Assembly (NCBI GenBank): GCA_902779355.1
Contig: CACZBF010000017.1
Span: forward strand, 1 to 42,912
DNA: 42,912 nt
DNA from: an uncultured Lachnospiraceae bacterium
GTDB lineage: Bacteria; Bacillota; Clostridia; Lachnospirales; Lachnospiraceae
Reading direction: 5' to 3'
The notes beneath the pieces are model-generated. The model saw nothing but the letters and a program-made list of their open reading frames with translations, was not told the DNA's origin and searched no databases. The translations under genes and the position numbers were made by a program. Below, piece by piece: positions 7,226 through 15,366 of this stretch. Positions within the stretch are counted from its first letter, which is position 1. The number at the start of each line of letters is the position of its first letter.

Positions 7226-7852
7226 ATGACGGTTAAAGAACGCATGCACAATGGAGACCTCTATGACCCCGGGGATGCTGAGGTCATGGCCGAACAGGCG
7301 CAATGCCTGGAGCTTTTGTATGATTTCAACCAAACCAGACCTTCGGAAATGGAGAAACGGGCTTCTCTTTTACAGCAGATGTTTGCGGAGATCGGCGAAG
7401 ACTGCTACATCGAACCGCCGTTTCACGCCAACTGGGGCGGACATCACTGTCATTTCGGCAAACGCGTCTATGCAAACTTCAACCTGACCTGTGTAGACGA
7501 TACCCATATTTATGTCGGGGACTACACGATGTTCGGTCCGAATGTGGTCATCGCAACCGCCGGACACCCGCTGGAGCCGTCGCTCCGTCAAAAAGGCTAT
7601 CAGTATAATTTCCCGGTCCATATCGGCAAAAACTGCTGGATCGCCACGGGCGTTTTGATCATGCCGGGGATCACAATCGGAGACAATTGTATTGTCGGCG
7701 CAGGCTCCGTTGTGACAAAGGATCTGCCGGATAACGTCATCGCAATCGGCAATCCTGCCAAAATCCTGCGAGAGGTCAATGATCATGACCGCGCATTTTA
7801 CTTTAAAGACCACCGGATCGAGCCGGACCGGTTTACACGTGACATCTATTAA
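7226..7852 (+). CDS. Sugar O-acetyltransferase (maltose/galactoside acetyltransferase family)
   Basis: This is a 208-residue left-handed beta-helix enzyme that transfers acetyl from acetyl-CoA to a sugar hydroxyl. The N-terminal helical segment ([11 protein letters not shown]) is the maltose-acetyltransferase lead. Hexapeptide repeats run from about residue 80, the catalytic histidine is H114 in TAGHPLEP, and the CoA-side closing strand reads [10 protein letters not shown] start at 7226 because GAAAGGAG lies 6-8 bases upstream; the in-frame ATG at 7202 would place that site inside the gene. It is the first gene of a three-gene plus-strand cluster with gaps of 18 and 3 bases. Its role is perhaps detoxifying excess sugars. 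Confidence 0.9.
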   Translation: MTVKERMHNGDLYDPGDAEVMAEQAQCLELLYDFNQTRPSEMEKRASLLQQMFAEIGEDCYIEPPFHANWGGHHCHFGKRVYANFNLTCVDDTHIYVGDYTMFGPNVVIATAGHPLEPSLRQKGYQYNFPVHIGKNCWIATGVLIMPGITIGDNCIVGAGSVVTKDLPDNVIAIGNPAKILREVNDHDRAFYFKDHRIEPDRFTRDIY

Positions 7853-7870
7853 GAGAAAAGGAGACGTCTC

Positions 7871-8356
7871 ATGGTACAGATTCATCCCACAACCTACGTT
7901 GCGCCGGGAGCGCAGATCATCGGAGATGTAGAGATCGGCGCCGATTGCGGCATCTGGTATAACGCCGTCATCCGCGGCGATTCGGACACGATCCGGATCG
8001 GAAACCGCACGAACATTCAAGATCTGTGTGTATTGCATGTGGATCGGTCATTTCATTTGACGATCGGGGACAACGTCACAATCGGACACGGCGCGATCGT
8101 TCACGGCTGCACGGTCGGAAATAACGTCCTGATCGGCATGGGTGCCATCATCTTAAACGGCGCCGTGATCGGCGACAATTGTATCATCGGGGCAGGTGCA
8201 CTCGTGACCGAAGGCGCCGAGATCCCGCCAAACTCCGTGGTATTCGGCAGCCCGGCCAAAGTAAAGCGCCCTCTGGAAGAAAAAGATCAAACCTACATTC
8301 TGGGAAATGCCGAAATTTATGTACAGCACGCCCATGAAGCCCGTGAAGGAAGGTAG
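7871..8356 (+). CDS. Gamma-class carbonic anhydrase-like protein
   Basis: This 161-residue trimeric left-handed beta-helix protein belongs to the YrdA/PaaY/CamH group. The three zinc-ligand histidines are visible at H56 (CVLHVD), H73 (IGHGA) and H78 (IVHGC) with family spacing. RGDSDTIRIGNRTNIQD carries the conserved Arg, Asp, Asn and Gln. Members hydrate CO2 or serve as metal-dependent thioesterases, and many have no measured activity. AAAGGAG lies 8 bases before the ATG. It follows the acetyltransferase by 18 bases and is 3 bases from the next gene, so the three are probably co-transcribed. Confidence 0.9.
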   Translation: MVQIHPTTYVAPGAQIIGDVEIGADCGIWYNAVIRGDSDTIRIGNRTNIQDLCVLHVDRSFHLTIGDNVTIGHGAIVHGCTVGNNVLIGMGAIILNGAVIGDNCIIGAGALVTEGAEIPPNSVVFGSPAKVKRPLEEKDQTYILGNAEIYVQHAHEAREGR

Positions 8357-8359
8357 CCT

Positions 8360-10042
8360 ATGGAAAAAATGAGTCTGATGTATCCCGGAGAAAAAGCGCC
8401 TGTATACAAGGAGCTTCCATTATTGACCGCACATGATCTGTCGTTGGATCTTTTGTCCGAGACCCTGTCCGAAGAGAAGACCGAAACAGCCGTGATTTAT
8501 TACTATCTGACGCATCTTTGCGAGGATGCGGCGGTTGCGCGTTATCGAAATGAAATCTTTGAGGATATCCTGACTTTTCCCGAGATCCGTGAAAAAATGC
8601 AGGACGTATTGCAAAAGATCGATTTTCTTCGCCAATTCGGTAGTTTCCAAAAGATCACTGATGCCTCCGGAGTCTGGGATCTGGTCCACCGGATGGGAGA
8701 GATGGAAGAATATCTCATGAGTGTAGAAGCGATCTATGAGACACTCACCAATACCCCGATCAAATCCGAGGGACTGAAAAATCTCCGTGATTACACCAGA
8801 TCGCTCTATGAGGAAAGTGGGTTTGCCGCTTTGAAAAAAGACATTTCGGAGTTGAAAAAAGAAACTTCCGAGATCAAAAGCGTGACGCTCGGTGTCAATC
8901 TGAACGACCGTTTTGAACCGAACAGCGTCGGTATTGTTTCCGTGAATTCCAAATATTATACGAAATCATCCGTGATCTCTCACTTCAACGACTTTCTCTC
9001 CGGACCGGACAAGCAAAGTTTTACCTATGATCCCTCCAGGTCCGAGCATTTTGGTGCCACAACGCAAGCGCCCGACTTACTGCCGGGGATTCCTCTGACA
9101 TCACTTGCCATGTTGGGACGTGAGGATCGGGGAAATGATGTGATCCGTTCGATGGATCGCGCCATGGCACATATGATCGGGAAGATCGTGCGTAAGCTGA
9201 AATCGGTCATTTCACGTCATGTCAATGTCAGTACCGAAGTGATCACCAAGATGATCCCGGAATTTATGTATTATATCCGCTTTGCGGAATACGTAGAAAA
9301 AATGCAGGCCGTCGGATTTACCTTTTGCGCACCGCAGGTCCTTCCTGCCGAGGAAAGGAAACTGCAGACCGAAGGCCTCTGCAATCTGAAACTTGCCAAC
9401 GAGATCCGGATCCATCCGGAGGGACGTACCGCAAAAGACGTAATCGGGAATGATCTGGATTTTTCCGCAGAGCATCGGATCTACATCCTGACCGGCGCAA
9501 ACCGCGGCGGTAAAACGACTTTTACCCAGGCGGTCGGGCTTGCGTTTGTCCTTGCACAGGGCGGGATCCGCGTGCCGGCTGCATCTTTTACATACAGCCC
9601 CGTTGACAATATTTTCACCCATTATCCGGCAGATGAGAATGAAACGATGGATCTCGGACGCCTTGGCGAGGAAACCAAACGTTTCCGTGAACTCTATCAG
9701 CAGGCGACCGCGCGAAGCCTCCTGCTCCTCAACGAATCTTTTTCCACCACCTCCTATGAGGAAGGTTACTATATCGCACGCGATGTGGTGCGCGCGCTGA
9801 AATATCTCGGCGTCCGGACAATCTACAACACACACATGCATAAGCTGGCAAGCGAGATCGACGTGTTAAACCGTGAAGAAACGGCTGAAGACATGGCTGC
9901 AAGTCTCGTTTCACAGTCCAAGGACGGCGAACGTTCTTACAGGATCGTTATTGCACCGCCGGAGGGCCTTTCTTATGCAAAAGATATCGCGGAAAAATAC
10001 GGTGTGACATTTGAGCAGTTAAGAGATCATCAGCAGTCTTAG
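8360..10042 (+). CDS. MutS-like DNA mismatch repair ATPase, short form
   Basis: The 560-residue protein has the core and ATPase domains of the MutS family but neither the mismatch-reading N-terminal domain nor a C-terminal Smr nuclease, so it is not MutS1 or MutS2. Walker A is GANRGGKTT (379-387, in place of GPNMGGKST). Walker B is LLLLNES with N458-E459 instead of Asp-Glu, followed by the FSTTS signature (461-465). THMHKL (491-496) carries the family's switch histidine. Residues 150-300 look helical, like the lever arms. It starts 3 bases after the carbonic anhydrase gene, with GAAGGAAGG as its ribosome site. It probably acts on branched DNA or recombination intermediates, but its role is unknown. 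Confidence 0.85.
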   Translation: MEKMSLMYPGEKAPVYKELPLLTAHDLSLDLLSETLSEEKTETAVIYYYLTHLCEDAAVARYRNEIFEDILTFPEIREKMQDVLQKIDFLRQFGSFQKITDASGVWDLVHRMGEMEEYLMSVEAIYETLTNTPIKSEGLKNLRDYTRSLYEESGFAALKKDISELKKETSEIKSVTLGVNLNDRFEPNSVGIVSVNSKYYTKSSVISHFNDFLSGPDKQSFTYDPSRSEHFGATTQAPDLLPGIPLTSLAMLGREDRGNDVIRSMDRAMAHMIGKIVRKLKSVISRHVNVSTEVITKMIPEFMYYIRFAEYVEKMQAVGFTFCAPQVLPAEERKLQTEGLCNLKLANEIRIHPEGRTAKDVIGNDLDFSAEHRIYILTGANRGGKTTFTQAVGLAFVLAQGGIRVPAASFTYSPVDNIFTHYPADENETMDLGRLGEETKRFRELYQQATARSLLLLNESFSTTSYEEGYYIARDVVRALKYLGVRTIYNTHMHKLASEIDVLNREETAEDMAASLVSQSKDGERSYRIVIAPPEGLSYAKDIAEKYGVTFEQLRDHQQS

Positions 10043-10050
10043 AAAAAAGA

Positions 10051-10079
10051 TTGCAAAAAAGCTCTGGATATGATAATCT
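10051..10079 (+). promoter_or_regulatory. Possible promoter of the Rpn-like gene
   Basis: TTGCAA (10051-10056), a 17-base spacer and TAATCT (10074-10079) lie just after the MutS-like stop. The match is moderate, and the overlapping TATGATAAT offers an alternative -10. Confidence 0.4.
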
Positions 10080-10096
10080 AGGAATCACCTTTTTCC

Positions 10097-10126
10097 CCTT
10101 TCATCCTGTGGTTACAAGATGAAAGG
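10097..10126 (+). promoter_or_regulatory. Hairpin that buries the ribosome binding site of the Rpn-like gene
   Basis: CCTTTCATC (10097-10105) pairs perfectly with GATGAAAGG (10118-10126) around a 12-base loop. The right arm contains most of the AAAGGAG Shine-Dalgarno sequence of the gene starting at 10136, so the mRNA would hide its own ribosome site. No T-run follows, so this is not a terminator. Confidence 0.6.
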
Positions 10127-10135
10127 AGTTCTCTA

Positions 10136-10678
10136 ATGTATAAAAACTTCATATCAGCCAGCGGCGAACTGAAAATACCGCTTACGAACGATTACTTATT
10201 CCGGGCACTGGTACAGAGGAATAACCACCTGCTCATCGCACTGCTCTGTGCGATCCTTCGGATCGGAGAAGATGCGATCTTATCGGCAAAGGTGTTGAAT
10301 CCTATCATTCTCGGAGATGAGGTCGGAGAAATAAGCGTGTTTCCGGAGGTACAGATTACTTATCGTATGCGCTGCAGAGCAGGTTTCGGACATTATCCGG
10401 AACATCTGATGCTATATGCATCCAGCATCTCCCGTATGATCGAAAATGAGAAGAACGGAAATCTCTTTCATGAAAAGGAATGGGAAGCGTTTTTCAAAGC
10501 ATCTACCTGGGAAGAGTTACAGGAACTTTCCGTCGGGAAACCGATACTCAGGGAGGCTGCGATCACCGCATACGAGCTCAGCAGCTATGAACGTCTCCTG
10601 TACCGTTGCCGGAAATATGAGCCGGAAAAAACAGGTACTGAAAACAACAAAGAAACGGTCACGACTGTGACTGATTAA
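10136..10678 (+). CDS. Rpn family (PD-(D/E)XK) nuclease/putative transposase, internally shortened
   Basis: The N-terminus (IPLTNDYLFRALVQRNNHLL, residues 16-35) is the hallmark opening of clostridial Rpn/PDDEXK-transposase proteins. The C-terminal part (EKEWEAFFKASTWEELQEL) is their conserved rear segment. Between them the usual nuclease core of about 100 residues, with its Asp and Glu-x-Gln active site, is mostly absent, replaced by a short stretch around FPEVQITYRMRC. At 180 residues it is well below the usual roughly 300 and is probably catalytically dead. The frame is intact, with its own ATG and AAAGGAG site. Its last 20 bases overlap the convergent permease-kinase gene. Complete family members promote RecA-independent recombination. 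Confidence 0.65.
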   Translation: MYKNFISASGELKIPLTNDYLFRALVQRNNHLLIALLCAILRIGEDAILSAKVLNPIILGDEVGEISVFPEVQITYRMRCRAGFGHYPEHLMLYASSISRMIENEKNGNLFHEKEWEAFFKASTWEELQELSVGKPILREAAITAYELSSYERLLYRCRKYEPEKTGTENNKETVTTVTD

Positions 10679-13589
10679 AATTCTTTTCCCCCATAACTTC
10701 CCTCAATACTTTCAATACCATGTTCAGATCAATGGGCTTTGCTATATGCTCGTTCATCCCCGCCTCTTTCGTTTTTTTCACATCTTCGGAAAATGCGTTC
10801 GCCGTCATTGCGATGATCGGAATCGAAGACAGGGCTTCGTCCGGGATCTGGCGGATCTGTTTGGTTGCCTCATAACCGTCCATAACAGGCATTTGGATAT
10901 CCATGAGGACAGCACTGTAATAACCAGGAAGAGATGCCGTCACAAGATCCACGGCCTCCTGTCCGTTTTTTGCGCACTCGATCAGAAATCCTTTGCTCTC
11001 CAGCTGGGCCGATACGATCTCCCGATTGATCTCCATATCATCTACCAAAAGCAGGCGACAGGAAGAAAACATCTGCTCTTCCGTTGTTTCAGTCTGATTT
11101 TCTTCTTCCAATACGGAAAGCTCTTCCGATGCCAAAGGAAAAGAGATTTCGATCAAAAATGTCGTTCCCTGGTTTTTCCCCGAGTGTACGGAAATGGTGC
11201 CGCCCATCAGATCAATGATGTTCTTGGTAATGGACATGCCAAGACCTGTTCCCTGGATTTCACTGACTTCCGTGGAGTTTTCCCGTTCGAATGGCTCAAA
11301 GATCCTTGCGGCAAACTCATCGGACATACCAATGCCGCTATCGGAAATGGAGATTTCATAGAATCCTTTCCCTGTTTCCTCAGTCGGGATCTGTCTTGCA
11401 GATACGGTCACCTGTCCGCCTTCCGGCGTGAATTTATATGCATTGCTGATCAGATTCAACAGGACGCGGTTAAACCGGTTGATATCACAATAGATCAGGC
11501 TGTCTTGGATATCGGAACAATCCACCGTAAAGGCGATCTTCTTTTCTTCCATCAGGGTTTGATAGAGATCTTGCACATCCGTCAGCCGTTTTTTCAGATC
11601 CACAACGACAGGCTCAAGCTCCATTTTGCCGTTTTCAATCCTGCTCATTTCCAAAACATCATTGATCAACGCCAGCAGATATTTACTGGATCCTTTGATC
11701 TTGGCCAGATTATCTTTCAGTTCTTCCAGCGTAATATCTTCCCTCTCGGACAGATTGATATAACCGATGATCGCATTCATAGGCGTGCGGATATCATGTG
11801 ACATATTGGAAAGAAAAGTCATTCTTGCTTTGCTGCTCTCTTCGGCTTTGATCTTTTCGATCTCCATTTTCTTCTCACGTTTGGAAATGGTCGTATAAAC
11901 ACTGAACATGATCCCGAGAGAAACGAGGATAAACAGCATTTGAATGATACTGTTGCGAACCAACACTTTATCCGCCGCTTCCATCTGTGTGATCAGAAAC
12001 TGCTCGGTTTCTTCGATCCTAGCGATGTCATGGCCATGGTGCTGCGCCTCATAATAGGCGCTGATATTCGCGACCACATTTTCCGTCATCTCATCCGTCG
12101 CGTTTTTCACCCACATCAAAGTCGTAAAAAAGATCAGAAACATGAGACCAAGCCAAACAACCGTGGATTTTCCGAAACGTCGTTTTTCATCCTTGGAAAA
12201 AACATAGCGGAAATACAAAAACCCGAGCACACTCCAGATTGCCAAGATCAGATAGGACTCTGTCGACATCGCGCCCGCCGACCATGCCATGAAATACAGG
12301 AAAAAGAGAATGGACATGACAAGCCCTATGATACCGGTGATCTGAATCCCTTTTTTATGCTGTTTTCGAGCTGTATAAAAAGCGGCTGCGGAAGTGTATC
12401 CATAGGCGATCGTGGCGCCAACGGTATTCACATCCACGATCCATCCGATCGCCGTTCTCCCGAGAAATGGGATAAAAAGCGAGATGATCATCAAAAACAG
12501 CAGAGCATTCTGCGGTGTACGATCGCGATTTAACTCATGAAACCGCTTGGGAAGCATGCCATCTTCTGACATTGTATACATCAGGCGGCTCGCGGCGATA
12601 AAATTACCGATCAGTCCCGTCAGAATACCGGCAAGCGCAGCCATACCAAGTAAGATCACACCGGTTTTTCCCATGGACTGCTGCGCAGCATAAAATGTGG
12701 GAAGACCGGAAATCCCTGAAAAACTGTCCAGATCCGCGATATAACTGCTCCAATTGGCATAGCCGTCCGGGACGGCGGATGCCGCCATCTGGGTCAGAAG
12801 GATATATACCATACTGCCGGTAAAAAGAGAAGTGGTCAGGATCCGGATCACCCTTTTGCTGTCAAACTTAAAACCAGAAGCGGAATTGGAAACCGATTCA
12901 AATCCGACAAACGCCCAGGGAGAAAGTGCAACGATCGACATGATCTGTCGGAACGGCACCTGCTCTGACGGAGAAAAAGCAGGTTGGATGGAAACACCGC
13001 CGCCAAATGAATCAAAAACAGAGAGCGCGCAGAGCATGACACCAAAAAAAAGGATCAATGCAAGCAGAACCTGCAACCCCGCCGCAAGACGTTTCCCAAG
13101 GATACAGATCAGACCGCATACCACGATCGCCGTAAGGGAAAGCAAGACTTCGCCAAAATAGACGTCGTATCCGAGGATCACATAGTGGAAACCGAATTGA
13201 AACATCGATCCAAGCAGATTTTTACTGATGAGGGAAAGTGCCGATGCATTCGCCCAGATAATAGCTACATACACCAGCATCAGAAACCAAGCGCTCAAAA
13301 ACCCGTGGTCATATCCGAAGCTTTTGATCGTATAGGTCAACGTACCACCGGAGTCCGGATATTCATTCATCAGGTAATGATAGTTCATTCCGATGATAAA
13401 CATGACAAAGGCGCCGATGATGATACCGATCATAGTCCCGAGAGGTCCTGCAGCCGGCAAAAACGTTGTCCCCGGCATGACAAAGGATCCCCATCCCACA
13501 GCGCATCCGAAAGATAAGGCCCAGACCATGAACGGAGAAAGATATCGCTCCAATCCCGTGTTCTCGTTCTGTTTCGCTTTCCACTTCAT
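10659..13589 (-). CDS. APC-type amino acid permease fused to hybrid histidine kinase and receiver
   Basis: This 976-residue protein joins a transporter to a signalling chain. Residues 1 to about 440 are an APC-superfamily permease (GWGSFVMPGTTFLPAAGPLG is the TM1 break). Two more helices then flank a short extracytoplasmic loop of about 70 residues. Next come a HisKA domain with H598 (SNMSHDIRTPMN), an HATPase domain with N716 and the G-boxes DSGIGMS and GTGLGM, and a C-terminal receiver with the phosphorylatable D897 (LMDIQMPVMDG). It should sense an amino acid or its transport and pass phosphate within itself. The ATG at 13589 is chosen over 13616 because AGGAGG lies 10 bases upstream. No partner regulator or Hpt gene is adjacent. 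The layout parallels CbrA, which uses a different permease family. Confidence 0.88.
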   Translation of the reverse strand: MKWKAKQNENTGLERYLSPFMVWALSFGCAVGWGSFVMPGTTFLPAAGPLGTMIGIIIGAFVMFIIGMNYHYLMNEYPDSGGTLTYTIKSFGYDHGFLSAWFLMLVYVAIIWANASALSLISKNLLGSMFQFGFHYVILGYDVYFGEVLLSLTAIVVCGLICILGKRLAAGLQVLLALILFFGVMLCALSVFDSFGGGVSIQPAFSPSEQVPFRQIMSIVALSPWAFVGFESVSNSASGFKFDSKRVIRILTTSLFTGSMVYILLTQMAASAVPDGYANWSSYIADLDSFSGISGLPTFYAAQQSMGKTGVILLGMAALAGILTGLIGNFIAASRLMYTMSEDGMLPKRFHELNRDRTPQNALLFLMIISLFIPFLGRTAIGWIVDVNTVGATIAYGYTSAAAFYTARKQHKKGIQITGIIGLVMSILFFLYFMAWSAGAMSTESYLILAIWSVLGFLYFRYVFSKDEKRRFGKSTVVWLGLMFLIFFTTLMWVKNATDEMTENVVANISAYYEAQHHGHDIARIEETEQFLITQMEAADKVLVRNSIIQMLFILVSLGIMFSVYTTISKREKKMEIEKIKAEESSKARMTFLSNMSHDIRTPMNAIIGYINLSEREDITLEELKDNLAKIKGSSKYLLALINDVLEMSRIENGKMELEPVVVDLKKRLTDVQDLYQTLMEEKKIAFTVDCSDIQDSLIYCDINRFNRVLLNLISNAYKFTPEGGQVTVSARQIPTEETGKGFYEISISDSGIGMSDEFAARIFEPFERENSTEVSEIQGTGLGMSITKNIIDLMGGTISVHSGKNQGTTFLIEISFPLASEELSVLEEENQTETTEEQMFSSCRLLLVDDMEINREIVSAQLESKGFLIECAKNGQEAVDLVTASLPGYYSAVLMDIQMPVMDGYEATKQIRQIPDEALSSIPIIAMTANAFSEDVKKTKEAGMNEHIAKPIDLNMVLKVLREVMGEKNFNQSQS

Positions 13590-13619
13590 CCGCCAGACCC
13601 TCCTGTCAGCCATCATTTT

Positions 13620-13657
13620 ATCATACCGTCTCTTTCCGGTTCAACCGTAACAGACGG
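13620..13657 (-). promoter_or_regulatory. Promoter of the permease-kinase gene overlapping a nested dyad (operator candidate)
   Basis: A minus-strand -10 TATGAT (13625-13620) lies beside a nested inverted repeat. CCGTCT (13626-13631) mirrors AGACGG (13652-13657), and inside it CGGTT (13637-13641) mirrors AACCG (13643-13647). The two dyads are almost concentric at about 13642 and fill the -10/-35 interval, the place for a repressor or activator. The weak -35 would be TTACGG at 13650-13645. Confidence 0.5.
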
Positions 13658-13709
13658 GAAGTTCACTCCTTTGCTGGATTTCTCGGATCGTTTCAAGTAT
13701 CATAGACAC

Positions 13710-15347
13710 ATGAGCGATATCAGGATTATTACAGGACGACAAAGCAAACCCTATCTGAAGCCCAAGGCCGCATTGGCTTTTGGGCATTTGAGTGACGAAT
13801 TCGGCGGAATATCTGTCCTTTATTGTATTCTGACGATCGGAAACACTGTGACAGCGATGTCCGAAGAGATGCAGAAGGACGGTGAATACGAAAAAGCCGC
13901 TGCACTTGATCTGGAAGCGGATGAACATCTCCTCACCTTTGAAAAAGAACTGGAAAAGCGCATCAAAAAGCTCTGCAGAGAGGAAGGCTACGGCATACGG
14001 AAACGACTGGAACCGGGCATTCATCTGCCTCTCGAGGTCATCCGGGATGCATTCAAAGAGACGGATGCTGCGCAGACGCTTTCCATGCAGCTGACCTCTT
14101 CCGGCATGATGGATCCTGTAAAAAGTGAATGTCTGATCTTTGAATTATCTTCAGATCTTTCCGAAGCGAATACGGAGCATGACTGTTCTGCCTGCAATCT
14201 CAAAAACTGCCGTTTCATCGCGCTCCGCAAATCGATCTCTGCCACGGGAACGTATGGGATCGCTATCGATCTCGGCTCTACAACACTGGCTTTTTCTCTG
14301 GTCGATCTGGAAAACGGGGAGAGTTCCAAACCAACTATCTCCCTGAATCACCAACGCACTTACGGCGCCGATGTGATCACACGGATCCGCTCCGCTATGA
14401 ACGGCAAAGACAAAGACCTTCGTTTCCGAATCCAACAAGACCTGCGTGACGGTATCTCTGCACTTCTGAAAGAACATCAGATTTCGGAGAAACAGGTCAA
14501 AAATCTCGTGATCGCAGGCAATACCACTATGCTGCATCTACTGCGGGGTTATCCTTGCGGAGGCCTTTCTTCCTTTCCTTTCCACCCTGTGACCTTGAAA
14601 GAAGAACAACTCTTGGCCTCAGACCTGTTCGGAAATGAAACCTGTCCTGTTCCAAAAGAGACAGAAACGATGATCCTGCCTGGCATCAGCGCCTTTGTCG
14701 GTGCAGATATCGTCTCGGGTCTGTATGCGTTGGATTTTGATCAACGAACCAAAAATACCGTTTTCGTAGATCTCGGCACAAACAGCGAAATGGCGCTGCT
14801 GACCAACGGGCATATCATCACAGCCTCTGCTGCTGCCGGCTCCGCATTTGAGCGGATCGCAAGACAGCAACTGGAAGGCGTCGGAACCGATATCATTGCA
14901 AAATGCGCAGCGCTTTTGAAAGATGGGACGATGGATCCCACAGGCCTTTTACATGGCGAAAATCCAAACTTTTCTCAGCAGGATATCCGGGACATCCAGC
15001 TTGCCAAGGCTGCGATCTATGCCGGGATCGAAGCTCTGCTCTCTCATGCCGGTCTTACAGCGAAAGCGATCGATACCCTGTTTTTGGCCGGAACTTTTGG
15101 AGAAAAGTTAGATCTTGACGCTGCATTCATGATTGGGTTGATCCCACAAGAATTTTACGGTCATGTATGTGCCTGCGGAAATACTTCCCTCAACGGCGCG
15201 ATCCGTTATCTGACCGATCAAAAAGGATCCCTCCGGATTGCCGGCATACTGGCAATTACCGAAGAGATCCCTCTCGCTGATGATCCTTTTTTCCAGAACA
15301 TTTATCTGGAACAGCTCAATTTTTCAAATATCTCGTCTCGTCCGTAA
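13710..15347 (+). CDS. ASKHA-domain corrinoid-protein activator with MetH-activation-like N-terminus
   Basis: The C-terminal two thirds is the DUF4445/ASKHA ATPase fold of RACo and RamA, which use ATP to reduce inactive Co(II) corrinoid proteins. It shows AIDLGSTT (185-192), GNTTMLH, VDLGTNSEM and AGTFGE. The N-terminal part resembles the methionine-synthase activation domain, with LTIGNTV near 41-47, PGIHLPLEV (102-110) and SSGMMDPVKS (130-139). C159, C162 and C167 lie between the two and could bind an Fe-S cluster; no ferredoxin domain is present. The start is uncertain: ATG at 13710 (no ribosome site) or TTG at 13671. It is divergent from the permease-kinase gene, and no corrinoid methyltransferase gene is nearby. 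Reactivation of a distant B12 enzyme is inferred. Confidence 0.78.
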   Translation: MSDIRIITGRQSKPYLKPKAALAFGHLSDEFGGISVLYCILTIGNTVTAMSEEMQKDGEYEKAAALDLEADEHLLTFEKELEKRIKKLCREEGYGIRKRLEPGIHLPLEVIRDAFKETDAAQTLSMQLTSSGMMDPVKSECLIFELSSDLSEANTEHDCSACNLKNCRFIALRKSISATGTYGIAIDLGSTTLAFSLVDLENGESSKPTISLNHQRTYGADVITRIRSAMNGKDKDLRFRIQQDLRDGISALLKEHQISEKQVKNLVIAGNTTMLHLLRGYPCGGLSSFPFHPVTLKEEQLLASDLFGNETCPVPKETETMILPGISAFVGADIVSGLYALDFDQRTKNTVFVDLGTNSEMALLTNGHIITASAAAGSAFERIARQQLEGVGTDIIAKCAALLKDGTMDPTGLLHGENPNFSQQDIRDIQLAKAAIYAGIEALLSHAGLTAKAIDTLFLAGTFGEKLDLDAAFMIGLIPQEFYGHVCACGNTSLNGAIRYLTDQKGSLRIAGILAITEEIPLADDPFFQNIYLEQLNFSNISSRP

Positions 15348-15366
15348 ATGCATCCACGAACTCATT

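Noticed and set aside
7109-7333. Minus-strand 74-codon frame upstream of the acetyltransferase
   Set aside because: It overlaps the promoter and the start of the acetyltransferase gene and has no ribosome site or recognisable motif.
10136-10678. Complete transposable element
   Set aside because: No terminal inverted repeats or target duplications flank the Rpn-like gene.
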